A DNA stretch of 52,658 nt from Candidatus Eiseniibacteriota bacterium. Its GTDB lineage: Bacteria; Eisenbacteria; RBG-16-71-46; CAIMUX01. Made by a program: the position numbers and the translations under genes. Below the pieces are notes generated by a model. It was given only the letters and a program-made list of their open reading frames with translations. It was not told the origin of the DNA and did not search any database. This document shows, one piece after another, positions 35,000-45,100 of the stretch (the stretch's first letter is position 1; the number at the start of each line of letters is the position of its first letter). The DNA lies in NCBI GenBank assembly GCA_029569475.1, contig JAKQSZ010000034.1, positions 1 through 52,658 of the forward strand, written 5' to 3'.

Positions 35000-37900
35000 A
35001 TGCTGGAACCGCTTTGGTACAAGGAAGCTGTGATCTATGAGATCCCCATCCGGGCGTTTGCCGACGGCAATCAGGACGGAGTGGGGGACTTCGCCGGCCT
35101 TACCGAGAGGCTCGACTACCTGAGCGACCTGGGGGTGACCGCGCTCTGGATCCTTCCCTTCTACCCGTCTCCCTTGCGCGACGACGGCTACGACATCGCC
35201 GACTACGGGAAGGTCAATCCGCACTACGGGACCATGGGCGACTTCAAGAGGTTCCTGGCGGCGGCGCACGAGCGCGGCCTCAAGGTCATCACCGAACTGG
35301 TCCTCAACCACACCTCGGATCGACATCCCTGGTTCCAGCGCTCACGCAGATCGAAGCCCGGGGATACGTGGCGCGACTTCTACGTCTGGAGCGACACGAT
35401 CGACCGCTACACCGGGACCCGGATCATCTTCAAGGATTTCGAGTCCTCGAACTGGACCTATGATCCGGTCGCCGGCGCCTACTACTGGCACCGCTTCTAC
35501 AGCCACCAGCCCGATCTGAACTTCGATCATCCGCCGGTGCGGCGGGCCGTGCGCCGGATCATGGAGCGATGGCTGGGCATGGGCGTCGATGGGCTCCGTC
35601 TCGACGCCGTCCCCTACCTCTACGAGCGCGAAGGGACCAGCAACGAGAACCTCCCCGAGACGCACGCGTTCCTGCGGGAACTGCGGGCCCACGTCGATGC
35701 CCGCTTCACCAACCGCATGTTGCTGGCGGAGGCCAATCAGTGGCCCGAGGACGCGGTGGCCTACTTCGGGCAGGGGGACGAGTGCCACATGGCCTTCCAT
35801 TTCCCCGTCATGCCGCGGCTCTTCATGGCCATCCGCATGGAGGACCGCCATCCGATCGTGGACATCCTGAGCCAGACGCCCCCGATCCCGGACGCCTGCC
35901 AGTGGGCCATCTTCCTACGCAACCACGACGAGCTGACCCTGGAAATGGTCACCGACGAGGAGCGGGACTACATGTACCGGGTCTACGCGGCCGATCCGCG
36001 GACCCGGATCAACCTCGGCATCCGCCGCCGGCTGGCCCCGTTGCTGGGCAACGACCGGCGCCGCATCGAGCTGATGAACGGTCTGCTGCTCTCCTTTCCC
36101 GGGACCCCGGTCATCTACTACGGCGACGAGATCGGGATGGGGGACAATCTGTACCTGGGAGACCGCAATGGCGTCCGCACGCCGATGCAGTGGAGCGATG
36201 ACCGCAACGCCGGTTTCTCGCGGGCGCCCTCCTCGAGCCTCTATCTGCCGGTCATCATCGATCCCGACTACCACTACGAGCGGGTCAACGTGGAGGGGCA
36301 GCTGCGCAATCCGCACTCGCTGCTGTGGTGGATGCGCCGGGTCCTGGCCCTGCGGCGGCAGCGCCGGGCCTTCGGCCGTGGCGCGGTGGAGTTCCTGAGC
36401 CCGGAGAACCGCAAGGTCCTCGCCTTCGTGCGCACCTACGAGGAGGAGCGCGTGCTGGTGGTGGCCAACCTCTCGCGCTTCGCCCAGTACGTGCAGCTCG
36501 ATCTGGAGCGCTGGCGCGGTCTGGTGCCGCTGGAGATGTTCGGGGGCACCCGCTTTCCGCGGATCGACGGTTCCAACTACGTGCTGACCTTGGGGCCGCA
36601 CTCGTTTCTCTGGTTCGATCTGGTGCCGGCGGCCGCGCCCGCCGCGCTGTCGGCCACCACGCCGGAGCGGGGGGAGGACGTGCCGACGCTGCGGCACGAG
36701 GCCGGGGCAGCCGCGGTCCTGGAGGATCCCGGCCGCCTCCTCGATCCCCACCTGGCGCGGTGGCTGGCGGGGCAACGCTGGTTCGGGGGCAAGGCGAGAA
36801 CCGTCAAGGCGCTCACGGTCATGGACTCTGTGCCCGTCGCCCCTCGCGAGACGGGGCCCTACCTGCTGGTGGTTTGCGTCGAGTACGTCGAAGGAGAGTC
36901 CGACGTCTACGCCCTCCCGATCGCGCTGCTGGATGCGGCCGCCGCGGAACAGATCCGCCGCGACCGGCCGCGCGCCGCGTTGCTGAGGATTGTGCGCCCG
37001 GCCGCGGCCGGTCGTTCACCGCGGGCCGAACCCGAGTGGCTCGTGGATGCCATGGTGGTCCCCTCGGCGATCCAGGCCCTGGTGGAAGTCTGTGGCAGCC
37101 GCAAGATCCTCCGCGGCCTCGAAGGGGAGCTGGCCGGAGAGCGGGGAGACGCGTGGCGCAAGATTCGACCGCGCGGCCGGCCGCTTCCGGAACCGCTGAT
37201 CCCCGCCGCCGAGCAGAGCAACACCAACGCGGTGCTGGGCGGCGAGATGATCCTGAAGCTGTACCGGAAGCTCGAGCCCGGCGTCCATCCGGAACTCGAG
37301 GTATCCCGTCACCTCGCCGAGCGGCACTTTCCGGCCGCGCCCCGCATCGCCGGCTGGTTCGAGTATCGGACCGAGAGGCGAGACCCGATGACCGTGGGTC
37401 TCCTCCTGGGGTTCATCCCCAACGTCGGCGATGCCTGGTCCTTCGCCCTGGACGCGATCGATCGGTATGTCGAACGGGTCCTGGTGGACGCGGCGAGCCT
37501 CTCTGGTCCGGACCTGGCTCCTCCGGGCTCTCTGGCTTCCCACTCGCCAGTTTCGGGGGCGGCCGGGGCCGAAGCGACGGCTCCGGCCAGCGAGGCCGAT
37601 TCCGCCGCGCCCGCGCTCGCGCTCACGTCCATGGCCGCACCCGCGACGCCTCCGGCGATCGATCTCCACTCTCCCAGGGTTCTGCTGGCCGCGGCCGAGC
37701 TGGATCTCTCCCTGGGCCGCGCCGAGCCGTCGGCGGAGGCGCGGGAGCGGATCGGGTACGTGCTGGATGACTTTCGCCTGATCGGCCGCCGCACTGCGGA
37801 GGTGCACCTGGCGCTGGCGGACAGCGACGATCCCGGCTTCGCTCCGGAGCCCTTCACCCCCTTCTACCAGCGGTCCCTCTACCAGTCGCTGCGCAACCGC

Positions 37901-38542
37901 GCCGAACGGACGCTGCGTCTGCTGCGAACGCAGCAGCCGTCGCTCGAGGAGGATCTTCGCCCGGTCGCGGCCGGGGTGCTGGAGCGCCGGGAATCGATCC
38001 TTCGTCGCTTGCGCTCGGTCGCGCAGACCAACCTCGGGGGCATGCGGATCCGGACACACGGCGACTATCACCTCGGGCAGGTGCTGCGGACGGGGGCGGA
38101 CTTCGTCGTGATCGACTTCGAAGGCGAGCCGGGCTTGAGCCTGAGCGCGCGGCGGACCAAGCGATCGCCCCTGCGGGACGTGGCCGGGATGCTGCGCTCC
38201 TTCGAATACGCGGGCACGATGGGGATGCGGCGCGCGCAGGAGGCGGGGCTGGTCCTTCGAGGCCAGGAGTCGGGTGTCCGGGAGCGGATCGATGCGTGGG
38301 TCGGCGCGGTGAGCGAGGTGTTCCTGCGGGCCTACCTCGAGGTCATGGACTCCTCCGGGCTGCTGCCGGCGCAGGCCGAGGCGCGAGGACTGCTGCTGGA
38401 CGTCCTCGTCCTGGAAAAGCTGTTGTACGAGGTTGAGTACGAGTTGGAGAATCGCCCGCAGTGGCTCCGCGTACCCCTGCGGCGGCTCTGGGCCGCTCTG
38501 GGCGGCGATGGCGCCGGCCAGGGAGGCTTGACCACAGCCTGA
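35000..38542 (+). CDS. treS: Trehalose synthase / maltokinase fusion (TreS-Mak)
   Basis: 1180 aa. Residues 1-550 are trehalose synthase (GH13): [17 protein letters not shown], nucleophile Asp202 ([11 protein letters not shown]), acid/base Glu244 ([11 protein letters not shown]) and Asp310 (RNHDELTLE). Residues about 575-1175 are a maltokinase: [15 protein letters not shown] cap, [19 protein letters not shown], catalytic [11 protein letters not shown] and metal-binding VIDFEGEP. Together they turn trehalose into maltose and then maltose 1-phosphate for GlgE. A Pro/Ala/Ser-rich insertion (about 845-895) interrupts the kinase lobe. The branching enzyme GlgB, last step of the pathway, is not in the window. 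It starts 257 bp after glgE on the same strand. Confidence 0.95.
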   Translation: MLEPLWYKEAVIYEIPIRAFADGNQDGVGDFAGLTERLDYLSDLGVTALWILPFYPSPLRDDGYDIADYGKVNPHYGTMGDFKRFLAAAHERGLKVITELVLNHTSDRHPWFQRSRRSKPGDTWRDFYVWSDTIDRYTGTRIIFKDFESSNWTYDPVAGAYYWHRFYSHQPDLNFDHPPVRRAVRRIMERWLGMGVDGLRLDAVPYLYEREGTSNENLPETHAFLRELRAHVDARFTNRMLLAEANQWPEDAVAYFGQGDECHMAFHFPVMPRLFMAIRMEDRHPIVDILSQTPPIPDACQWAIFLRNHDELTLEMVTDEERDYMYRVYAADPRTRINLGIRRRLAPLLGNDRRRIELMNGLLLSFPGTPVIYYGDEIGMGDNLYLGDRNGVRTPMQWSDDRNAGFSRAPSSSLYLPVIIDPDYHYERVNVEGQLRNPHSLLWWMRRVLALRRQRRAFGRGAVEFLSPENRKVLAFVRTYEEERVLVVANLSRFAQYVQLDLERWRGLVPLEMFGGTRFPRIDGSNYVLTLGPHSFLWFDLVPAAAPAALSATTPERGEDVPTLRHEAGAAAVLEDPGRLLDPHLARWLAGQRWFGGKARTVKALTVMDSVPVAPRETGPYLLVVCVEYVEGESDVYALPIALLDAAAAEQIRRDRPRAALLRIVRPAAAGRSPRAEPEWLVDAMVVPSAIQALVEVCGSRKILRGLEGELAGERGDAWRKIRPRGRPLPEPLIPAAEQSNTNAVLGGEMILKLYRKLEPGVHPELEVSRHLAERHFPAAPRIAGWFEYRTERRDPMTVGLLLGFIPNVGDAWSFALDAIDRYVERVLVDAASLSGPDLAPPGSLASHSPVSGAAGAEATAPASEADSAAPALALTSMAAPATPPAIDLHSPRVLLAAAELDLSLGRAEPSAEARERIGYVLDDFRLIGRRTAEVHLALADSDDPGFAPEPFTPFYQRSLYQSLRNRAERTLRLLRTQQPSLEEDLRPVAAGVLERRESILRRLRSVAQTNLGGMRIRTHGDYHLGQVLRTGADFVVIDFEGEPGLSLSARRTKRSPLRDVAGMLRSFEYAGTMGMRRAQEAGLVLRGQESGVRERIDAWVGAVSEVFLRAYLEVMDSSGLLPAQAEARGLLLDVLVLEKLLYEVEYELENRPQWLRVPLRRLWAALGGDGAGQGGLTTA

Positions 38543-38579
38543 CCGGTCATGGACAGCCGGAACCCGGCGGAACGAGGAA

Positions 38580-38692
38580 GGAGCAGTGAGCAAGAGGCAG
38601 CAAGCAGCGAGCAGTTGAGCCATGAGTCGTGAGCCGTGGGCCGTGAACAGCGAAGCAGAGAGCAGTGAGCGGTAAGCTATGAGCAGGGATGA
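38580..38692. repeat. Degenerate short repeats (GTGAGC/GCAGTGAGC type)
   Basis: About 110 bp made of variations on GTGAGC, GCAGC and GAGCAGT at irregular 7-10 bp spacing (for example GCAGTGAGC at 38584 and again near 38662). Non-coding, between treS and the next gene. It looks like a low-fidelity simple repeat rather than a defined element. Confidence 0.55.
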
Positions 38693-38807
38693 CGGAGAGA
38701 AACGCCTGCCGTGGGCAATAAAAGCTACCCACGGGGCGGGACAGGAAGACGAACAGGAACAAGGAACAGTCCTGTTCCCGGGGTATCGATACAAGGAGGT
38801 TGGTGTG

Positions 38808-39359
38808 ATGTCTGTTCGATATGCAGCGGCGCTTTCCGCCGTCTTGGCGGTCTTGGTCATGTCAAGTCTCGTGAGCGCTCCGGCGTTCGCTCAGAGCGGC
38901 GAGACGCGTCCGATCCAGCTCTCGCTGGTCCATCCTGTCCAGCTCTTTCCGGCCGAGACCTCGGTTACGGGCATCCGTTTGAATCTCATCTACGGGGTGA
39001 ACCGTGACCTGACCGGGATCGACCTGGGCCTGGCCAACCGGACCACCGGCGCGGCGGCCGGCGTGCAATGGGGACTGATCGGCATGGCCGATGGCGGGTT
39101 CCTGGGCTGGCAGGACAACGTCATCAACCTGACCAAGGAGCGCTTCGACGGCTTGCAGAGCGGGCTCTACAACCAGACGGCGACGGCCTACGGGATCCAG
39201 TGGGGCTTCGTCAACGTCTCCGAGTCCTTCAGCGGCCTGCAGGTCGGATTCGTCAACATGACCCGGGACATGAACGGCCTGCAGATCGGCCTGGTCAACG
39301 TGATCAGAAGCAAGGACAGCCTGCCGGTGCTGCCGATCGTGAACTGGCGCTTCGATTAG
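38808..39359 (+). CDS. Secreted protein with GLQxGLxN surface repeats
   Basis: 183 aa. Signal peptide 1-29 (ending APAFAQ). Start: ATG with AAGGAGG 8 nt upstream. The rest is a run of about 14-18-residue beta units: GIRLNLIYGVN, GIDLGLANR, GVQWGLIGM, GLQSGLYNQ, GIQWGFVNV, GLQVGFVNM, GLQIGLVNV. This pattern is that of the LA_2272-type surface-repeat proteins first noted in Leptospira, and suggests a beta-solenoid or small barrel at the cell surface. Function unknown. No WGxIK tail; it ends in NWRFD. Confidence 0.75.
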   Translation: MSVRYAAALSAVLAVLVMSSLVSAPAFAQSGETRPIQLSLVHPVQLFPAETSVTGIRLNLIYGVNRDLTGIDLGLANRTTGAAAGVQWGLIGMADGGFLGWQDNVINLTKERFDGLQSGLYNQTATAYGIQWGFVNVSESFSGLQVGFVNMTRDMNGLQIGLVNVIRSKDSLPVLPIVNWRFD

Positions 39360-39531
39360 ATTCGTTTGCGGAAACGCCCAGGTCGGGGCGTTGCTTCCGC
39401 GAGTTGGCACGTCTTGAGCCCGCCGGCTCCCGGCTACCGGGGACGGCGGGCTTCGCTGTTCGAGTCATCGGGTAGCCCGCCGCCCGCCGGAGCCCGCCGG
39501 ACCCAGGTTCCCCGTCCGCTGGTCGATAGGG

Positions 39532-39537
39532 TATAAT
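39532..39537 (+). promoter_or_regulatory. Perfect -10 hexamer
   Basis: TATAAT in a GC-rich context, 103 nt before the ATG of the large secreted repeat protein. No good -35 is found 16-18 bp upstream, so it may need an activator. Confidence 0.35.
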
Positions 39538-39639
39538 TGCAATCGCTCAGATCATTCCCGTGGCGCTCGACTGCCGCCCCTCCACGCCTGGATCATCTGG
39601 CGATCCTCCCATGGAGTGACGACGCGAAAGGAGTCCTCC

Positions 39640-42600
39640 ATGCGAATTCATGGGTTGCTCGCTCTGCTCCTCCTGCCGTTGTCCTTTTCCATTGCCTCGG
39701 CGGGTCCCAATGCCTGGGGAGGGATCCAGGTCCACGATGCCGGGCTGGCCTACACCACCGACCTGCCGAGCTATTGCGGGCTGGGGAACATGCCCGGCCA
39801 GTGCCAGGACCTGGACGCCCGTCTCGACGGCAGTGATCCCGAGCACATCCAGGTCTGGAAGGTGTTTGCGACCTTTCCCGAAGGGAGCAGCCCGCGGCTC
39901 AAGGGGATGACCTTTGGCGTCGGCTATACGGACGGCCTCGTGCTCGCGGCCTGGGGACCCTGCATTGGCGATCCGAACCAAGGGGCGGTCGAACTTCCCG
40001 GAGGCGGCTGGCCGGGTCCGGACACGGGCACCTCCATTGTCTTCCAGTACACCCAGACCAGCCTGTTGATCGAGTGCTACTGGTTTGCCGGGTACAACTA
40101 CGGCGCTCCGCAGCCGCAGCGCTTCTGGCTGGGTGAACACCCCGATCCCGTTCTCGGCGGCATGTTTGGGGATGACAGCGTACCGGCTCTTCTCGATCCG
40201 ATCTTCGGCTACGGCCAACTCGGCTTCGAAAGGGACGGACTGGTCCCCTGTCCTCCCTCCGTGGGAGCCTGCTGCTTCCCGGATGGCCACTGTGAGTGGA
40301 TTCCCGACGGTGATTGCCCGACCGGCGACTGGCGCGAAGGGGTACTCTGCGATCCGAATCCTTGTCCGCAACCGCTCGGGGCCTGCTGCGATCCAAGCGG
40401 GGCATGCGTGTACGTCGCGCAACCGGACTGCCCGACCGGCGACTGGCGTGAAGGGGTACCCTGCGATCCGAATCCCTGTCCGATCTTGACCGGAGCCTGT
40501 TGTGTGGAGACCGCGTGCCACGTGACGCTCCAGGAGGACTGCGGCGGGATGTGGTTGGGAGCGGGGACGGACTGCGATCCCAATCCCTGCGCGGTGACCG
40601 GGGCCTGCTGCCGCGGCCAGGTTTGCACGGTCGTTCCGGAGCACGAGTGCGCGGGGCGCTGGCTGGGACCGGACACCTCTTGTGAACCGAATCCATGCGA
40701 CTGCGCCCACCGGGCGCCTTCCGGGTCCCGGGGGCGGACGAGCTTCTTCGCGGACGGTCAGAGGCGGACCGGGCCCAACCAGGGGGGAACGATCATCGTG
40801 CACGACGCCGGGGTGACCTACACCAGCGATGATCCGGCTCCCTGCGCCAGCGGCGCGCACCCTTCGGACTGCGCCGGCGCCGACACCCGCCTGGACGAAT
40901 CGAGTGAAGGGAATGCCCGGCTATGGCGGGTCTATGCGGCGTTCTATCCGGGATCCCAGCCCCGCCTGAAAGGAATGACGTGGGGGGTCCACTACGCGCC
41001 GGAGATCCTCGTCACGGCCTGGGGCGCCTGCATCGGCGATCCGAGCCAGGGGGCGTTCGAGATGCCCGATGACTGCTGGCCGGACAACGACACCGGGGTC
41101 GTCCTGGTCTTCCAGCACACGCAGACCGACTTGTTGATCCCCTGCTACTGGTTTGCGGGCTACGCCGCCACGGGCGCGGCCGGGACCTTCGAGCTCACCG
41201 CCCACCCGAATCCGGTCCTGGGCGGCATGTTCGGTGATGACTCCATACCCTCGATTCTCGACGACATCGCCGGGTTCGGCTCGATGGGCTTCAACACCGG
41301 CGGACTCGTGGTCTGTCCGATGCCGTGGGGCGCCTGCTGCGACGTGCTGGGACGCTGCAGCACCGTCACCGAGGATCAGTGCCCCACGGGCGAGTGGACC
41401 GAGGGACTTCCCTGCGATCCGAATCCTTGTCCGCCACCGGTCTTGGGGGCCTGCTGCCATGAGGACGGCCATTGCGTGTTCACGGCGGAGCGCGCCTGCG
41501 GGACCGGCGACTGGCGAGCCGACGTTCCCTGCAATCCCAATCCGTGCCCGCAGCCGCTGGGGGCCTGCTGCTATGCGACCGGGGCGTGCGAGTACGTGAC
41601 GCAATGGGCCTGTCCTACCGGGGACTGGCGGATGGAGGTGCCCTGCGATCCGAACCCTTGTCCGGAACTGGACGGCGCCTGCTGCTTCCCGGACGGACAC
41701 TGCGAGTACATCACCAGCAACAGCTGCGACAATCTCGGCGGGCTCTGGCTGGGACCAGCGGAGGATTGCATGCCGAATCCCTGTCCCCAGCCGCGGGGCG
41801 CATGCTGCTTCCCCGGCGGGGTGTGCACGCTCGAAACCGAGGCCGACTGCGAGCACCACGGGGGCATCTGGCAGGGCGCCTTCAGCGACTGCGATCCCAA
41901 CCCCTGTCCGCAGCCCTACGGCGCCTGCTGCTACCCGGACGAGACCTGCCAGTTCGTGCAGGAGTCCGACTGCCCGACCGGGAGCTGGCGGGTGGATGTG
42001 CCCTGCGATCCGAACCCGTGCGTCGTCCACCAGGGGGCGTGCTGCTATCCGAACGGAACCTGCCAGTACGTGCTGGAGCCCGAGTGCGGCACCGGTGTCT
42101 GGTACCCCGACACGTCCTGTGATCCCAACCCCTGCCCGCAGCCGCTCGGAGCCTGCTGCTATCCCGACCTGCACTGCGAGTTCGTGCCCAGCCAGGATTG
42201 CCCGACCGGGGACTGGCGGGCGAACGTGCCCTGCGAACCGAACCCGTGCGTCGCTACGGGAGCCTGCTGCTACGGGGAGCGGTGCGAGGTCAGCACCGAA
42301 GGGGGCTGTCACGGTGTCTGGCAGGGCGCCGGGACCGACTGCGATCCGAATCCCTGCGTCTGCTACGGGCCGCGGCAGACCGGCCGCGACGTGGCGCGTG
42401 GCGGCGGCGAGGCGCCCGATTCTCGCGCGGCCGGGAGCGTGGGACCCGGCAAAGGGGTGATGGTCCCGAGCCAGGACTCCGACCCTTGCGGGGGCGGCAT
42501 ACTGGTCCTCAACTACGATGGCAGCGCGGAGAACGGTTTCTGCTGGCAGTACGGTGGCATCGTCCCGCCGTACTACGGCGCCTTCGCGGAGTGCTACGAC

Positions 42601-43062
42601 GCCGGCACTGGGACCGGGGTCTGCGGAATCCAGCTCCACCTGACCGGGATCGGCTATCCGTGCGGCCCCTTCGACGCCTACGTCTGGTCGGACTGCTACG
42701 GGGCGCCGTTCCAGGTCATCAGCATGACAAGCGGTTTGAACCCGTGTCCAGTGGCCACCTGGCCCAACGTCAGCGAGCATGACCTCGGCATTTCCGACAC
42801 CTACGTCGACGGCTTGTTCTGGATCGGATTCTGGGCCGATCACCAGCCCTGCGCGTACTTCGTCGGGGCCGACACCGACGGGTTCGGGGGCTGCCCGATG
42901 ACCAACATCGCGCCCGGAATCGGGTACCCGACGGGCTGGAACAGCGTGAGCACGGTCTGGGGTCCGACCCAGTCCATCGGGATCGGAGCCTGGCTCGGCG
43001 TGGGCGGGCCGAACAACACCGAGACCACGACCTGGGGCAGGATCAAGCACTTGTACAAGTAG
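39640..43062 (+). CDS. Large secreted protein: duplicated domain, 13 six-cysteine repeats, shared C-terminal domain, WGxIK tail
   Basis: 1140 aa. Signal peptide 1-21. The ATG at 39640 has AAAGGAG upstream. Domain A1 (22-206) and A2 (378-562) are copies of each other: both have VHDAG-x-x-YT, a PRLKGMT-x-GV-x-Y block, AWG-x-CIGDP-x-QGA, QYTQT/QHTQT and PVLGGMFGDDS. After A1 come four, and after A2 nine, repeats of the GACC...C-x-PNPC type with six cysteines each. Domain B (about 950-1128) matches the 254-aa protein at 18347. The C-terminus is TTWGRIKHLYK. A tandem architecture with over 70 cysteines outside the cytoplasm suggests a disulfide-rich stalk holding two kinds of globular head (inference). 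No enzyme motif found. Confidence 0.82.
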   Translation: MRIHGLLALLLLPLSFSIASAGPNAWGGIQVHDAGLAYTTDLPSYCGLGNMPGQCQDLDARLDGSDPEHIQVWKVFATFPEGSSPRLKGMTFGVGYTDGLVLAAWGPCIGDPNQGAVELPGGGWPGPDTGTSIVFQYTQTSLLIECYWFAGYNYGAPQPQRFWLGEHPDPVLGGMFGDDSVPALLDPIFGYGQLGFERDGLVPCPPSVGACCFPDGHCEWIPDGDCPTGDWREGVLCDPNPCPQPLGACCDPSGACVYVAQPDCPTGDWREGVPCDPNPCPILTGACCVETACHVTLQEDCGGMWLGAGTDCDPNPCAVTGACCRGQVCTVVPEHECAGRWLGPDTSCEPNPCDCAHRAPSGSRGRTSFFADGQRRTGPNQGGTIIVHDAGVTYTSDDPAPCASGAHPSDCAGADTRLDESSEGNARLWRVYAAFYPGSQPRLKGMTWGVHYAPEILVTAWGACIGDPSQGAFEMPDDCWPDNDTGVVLVFQHTQTDLLIPCYWFAGYAATGAAGTFELTAHPNPVLGGMFGDDSIPSILDDIAGFGSMGFNTGGLVVCPMPWGACCDVLGRCSTVTEDQCPTGEWTEGLPCDPNPCPPPVLGACCHEDGHCVFTAERACGTGDWRADVPCNPNPCPQPLGACCYATGACEYVTQWACPTGDWRMEVPCDPNPCPELDGACCFPDGHCEYITSNSCDNLGGLWLGPAEDCMPNPCPQPRGACCFPGGVCTLETEADCEHHGGIWQGAFSDCDPNPCPQPYGACCYPDETCQFVQESDCPTGSWRVDVPCDPNPCVVHQGACCYPNGTCQYVLEPECGTGVWYPDTSCDPNPCPQPLGACCYPDLHCEFVPSQDCPTGDWRANVPCEPNPCVATGACCYGERCEVSTEGGCHGVWQGAGTDCDPNPCVCYGPRQTGRDVARGGGEAPDSRAAGSVGPGKGVMVPSQDSDPCGGGILVLNYDGSAENGFCWQYGGIVPPYYGAFAECYDAGTGTGVCGIQLHLTGIGYPCGPFDAYVWSDCYGAPFQVISMTSGLNPCPVATWPNVSEHDLGISDTYVDGLFWIGFWADHQPCAYFVGADTDGFGGCPMTNIAPGIGYPTGWNSVSTVWGPTQSIGIGAWLGVGGPNNTETTTWGRIKHLYK

Positions 43063-43686
43063 AGCAGGCGGTCCTGCATAGACCATCAGCACGTTCGTAC
43101 AGGTGGGTGGGCCCGATCCGCAAAGGTGCGCAGTCAGGCCCACACAACCAGGCAGTCAGGCCCGGCCGGGCACGTCCGTAGACGTCGTGCCCGGCCTCAC
43201 CTCTGCGCGAACCCCACGGCGGGCAGGTTGTCTTCCCCGGATCGGGGGACGCCGGCCGCAGCGACCGAAGGGAGCAGGGAGAACGCCCCGCTCACTTCCT
43301 GTACCTGAGGGCGCCGCTGCCTCCTACCGTCGGGATCAGCCCGCGCGGAGTCGCTTCCGCGTCCGCCGTTCCTGATCGTTCCTGAGCCTTGCCTTCCGGC
43401 AGACCGCAGACCGGCCCAGCTGGCGCCATCGCAGTCGTCGATCCCCACAAGATCCGTCCGGACGGCCCCATCTCCCTCGGGGCCAGCCACGTTCGCGCCG
43501 GAAGCGCAACGCCAAAGGCGCGACGTTCGGGAGGGTTTGGACGACTCGGACCCGACCCGGTGCGGCCTTGCGGTTCGAAGGGGCTTTGACGTAACCTGAA
43601 ACTTTTGCGTCCGGGAGGCTCGCGACGGGCGCGAGGTGCGCGGGAGGCTTCCACCCTCCTGACGGAGATCGGTGCCCCAGGGAACC
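43063..43686. other. Intergenic region before ffh
   Basis: 624 bp with the terminator at 43164-43196, a twice-repeated CAGTCAGGCCC just before it, and no open frame with recognisable protein on either strand. The ffh promoter should be near its right end; TTGCGG/TAACCT 18 bp apart near 43567-43596 is a weak candidate. Confidence 0.5.
43164..43196 (+). terminator. Hairpin terminator after the large secreted protein
   Basis: GGCCGGGCACG and CGTGCCCGGCC form a perfect 11-bp stem with an 11-nt loop, 101 bp after the stop. There is no T-run after it, so it may act as a stabilising or Rho-assisted structure. Confidence 0.55.
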
Positions 43687-45018
43687 ATGTTCGACCAGCT
43701 ATCCGAAAAGCTCGACGGCATCTTCAAGCGCCTGCGCGGTCAGGGGACGCTGACGGAGGAGAACATCCGTGAAAGCCTGCGCGAGGTGCGACGGGCTCTT
43801 CTGGAAGCCGACGTTCACTTCTCCGTGGCGAAGGAGTTCGTCCGCAAGGTCGAGGAGAAGGCGGTCGGGCAGGAGGTCCTGCGGAGTATCTCGCCGGGAC
43901 AGCAGGTCATCCAGGTCGTGCACGACGTGCTGGTCGAGGTCCTGGGATCCTCATCGCACGGCGTTGTCGAGTCCCGGGAGATTCCGACGCGGCTGATGGT
44001 CGTGGGCCTGCAGGGGTCGGGCAAGACGACCTTCGTGGCCAAGCTGGGCCACCACCTGCGCAAGCGCAAGAAGGTCTCGATGCTGGCGGCCTGCGACGTC
44101 TACCGGCCGGCCGCCATGGACCAGCTGGCGACCCTGGCCAGGGAAGCGAACCTGCGCGTCCACGTCGAGCGCGGGGAAACCGACGCCGTCGGCATTGCCG
44201 AGCGGGCCACCCAGGAGGCGAAGGGGATCGGTGCGGACTACCTGATCTGCGACACCGCCGGAAGGCTCCACGTCGATGAGCCGCTGATGGAGGAACTCTC
44301 GCGCATGAAGGCGCGGGTCAAGCCGCACCAGATCCTGCTGGTGGTCGACGGCATGGCCGGCCAGGATGCGGTCGAGGTGGCCCGGACCTTCCATGAACGG
44401 CTCGGCGTCGATGGCGTCGTGCTGACCAAGATGGATGGCGACGCCCGTGGCGGGGCGGCCTTGTCCATCCGGGCCGTCACCGGGGTTCCGATCATCTTCA
44501 TGGGCACCGGCGAGCGCATCAGCGCACTGGAGGCGTTCCACCCCGACCGCCTGGCCTCCCGGATCCTGGGGATGGGCGACATCCTGACCCTGGTGGAGAA
44601 GGCCCAGGAGGATGTCTCGGCCAAGGAAGCCGAGCAGATGACCGAGCGCCTTCTCAAGCAGCAGTTCACCTTCGACGACTTTCTGGGACAGCTCAAGCGG
44701 GTCCGCTCCATGGGCCCGCTGGAGGAGATCCTGAAGATGATTCCCGGGCTGGGGAACAAACTCCCTCCCGGGATGAAGGTCGACGAGCGCGAGATGGTAC
44801 GGGTCGAGGCCATGATCCAGTCCATGACGCGGCAGGAGCGGGCGAAGCCCGAGGTCATCGACGGCAGCCGCCGCAAGCGGATCGCCCGGGGGAGCGGGAC
44901 CACCGTCACCGACGTCAACCGGCTGCTGAAGGACTTTCTCCTGATGCGGCGGATGGTGTCCCAGATGGGCCGGATGGCCAGGCAGCCCCGGGGGGGCAAG
45001 AAGAAGGGTCGTCGTTGA
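43687..45018 (+). CDS. ffh: Signal recognition particle GTPase Ffh
   Basis: 443 aa. N domain, G domain (GLQGSGKTT, DTAGRLH, TKMDGDARGG) and Met-rich M domain (about 300-430, with FLGQLKRVRSMGPLEEILKMIPG). It binds 4.5S RNA and signal sequences of nascent membrane proteins. A GTG at 43672 would add five residues (with GGAG 4 nt before it); I prefer the ATG because MFDQLSEKL is the usual Ffh beginning. It leads a translation-related cluster. Confidence 0.97.
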   Translation: MFDQLSEKLDGIFKRLRGQGTLTEENIRESLREVRRALLEADVHFSVAKEFVRKVEEKAVGQEVLRSISPGQQVIQVVHDVLVEVLGSSSHGVVESREIPTRLMVVGLQGSGKTTFVAKLGHHLRKRKKVSMLAACDVYRPAAMDQLATLAREANLRVHVERGETDAVGIAERATQEAKGIGADYLICDTAGRLHVDEPLMEELSRMKARVKPHQILLVVDGMAGQDAVEVARTFHERLGVDGVVLTKMDGDARGGAALSIRAVTGVPIIFMGTGERISALEAFHPDRLASRILGMGDILTLVEKAQEDVSAKEAEQMTERLLKQQFTFDDFLGQLKRVRSMGPLEEILKMIPGLGNKLPPGMKVDEREMVRVEAMIQSMTRQERAKPEVIDGSRRKRIARGSGTTVTDVNRLLKDFLLMRRMVSQMGRMARQPRGGKKKGRR

Positions 45019-45100
45019 GCCCGAAAGGCGCTACAATGCGAGTTTGGTGTCCGCAACGGCAGCAACGCATCGGGATGACAGCCCCGAGGAGGTGAGTTCG

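Noticed and set aside
40921..43143. 740-residue minus-strand open frame with repeats
   Set aside because: Antisense of the cysteine-repeat gene; its apparent repeats mirror those of the real protein.
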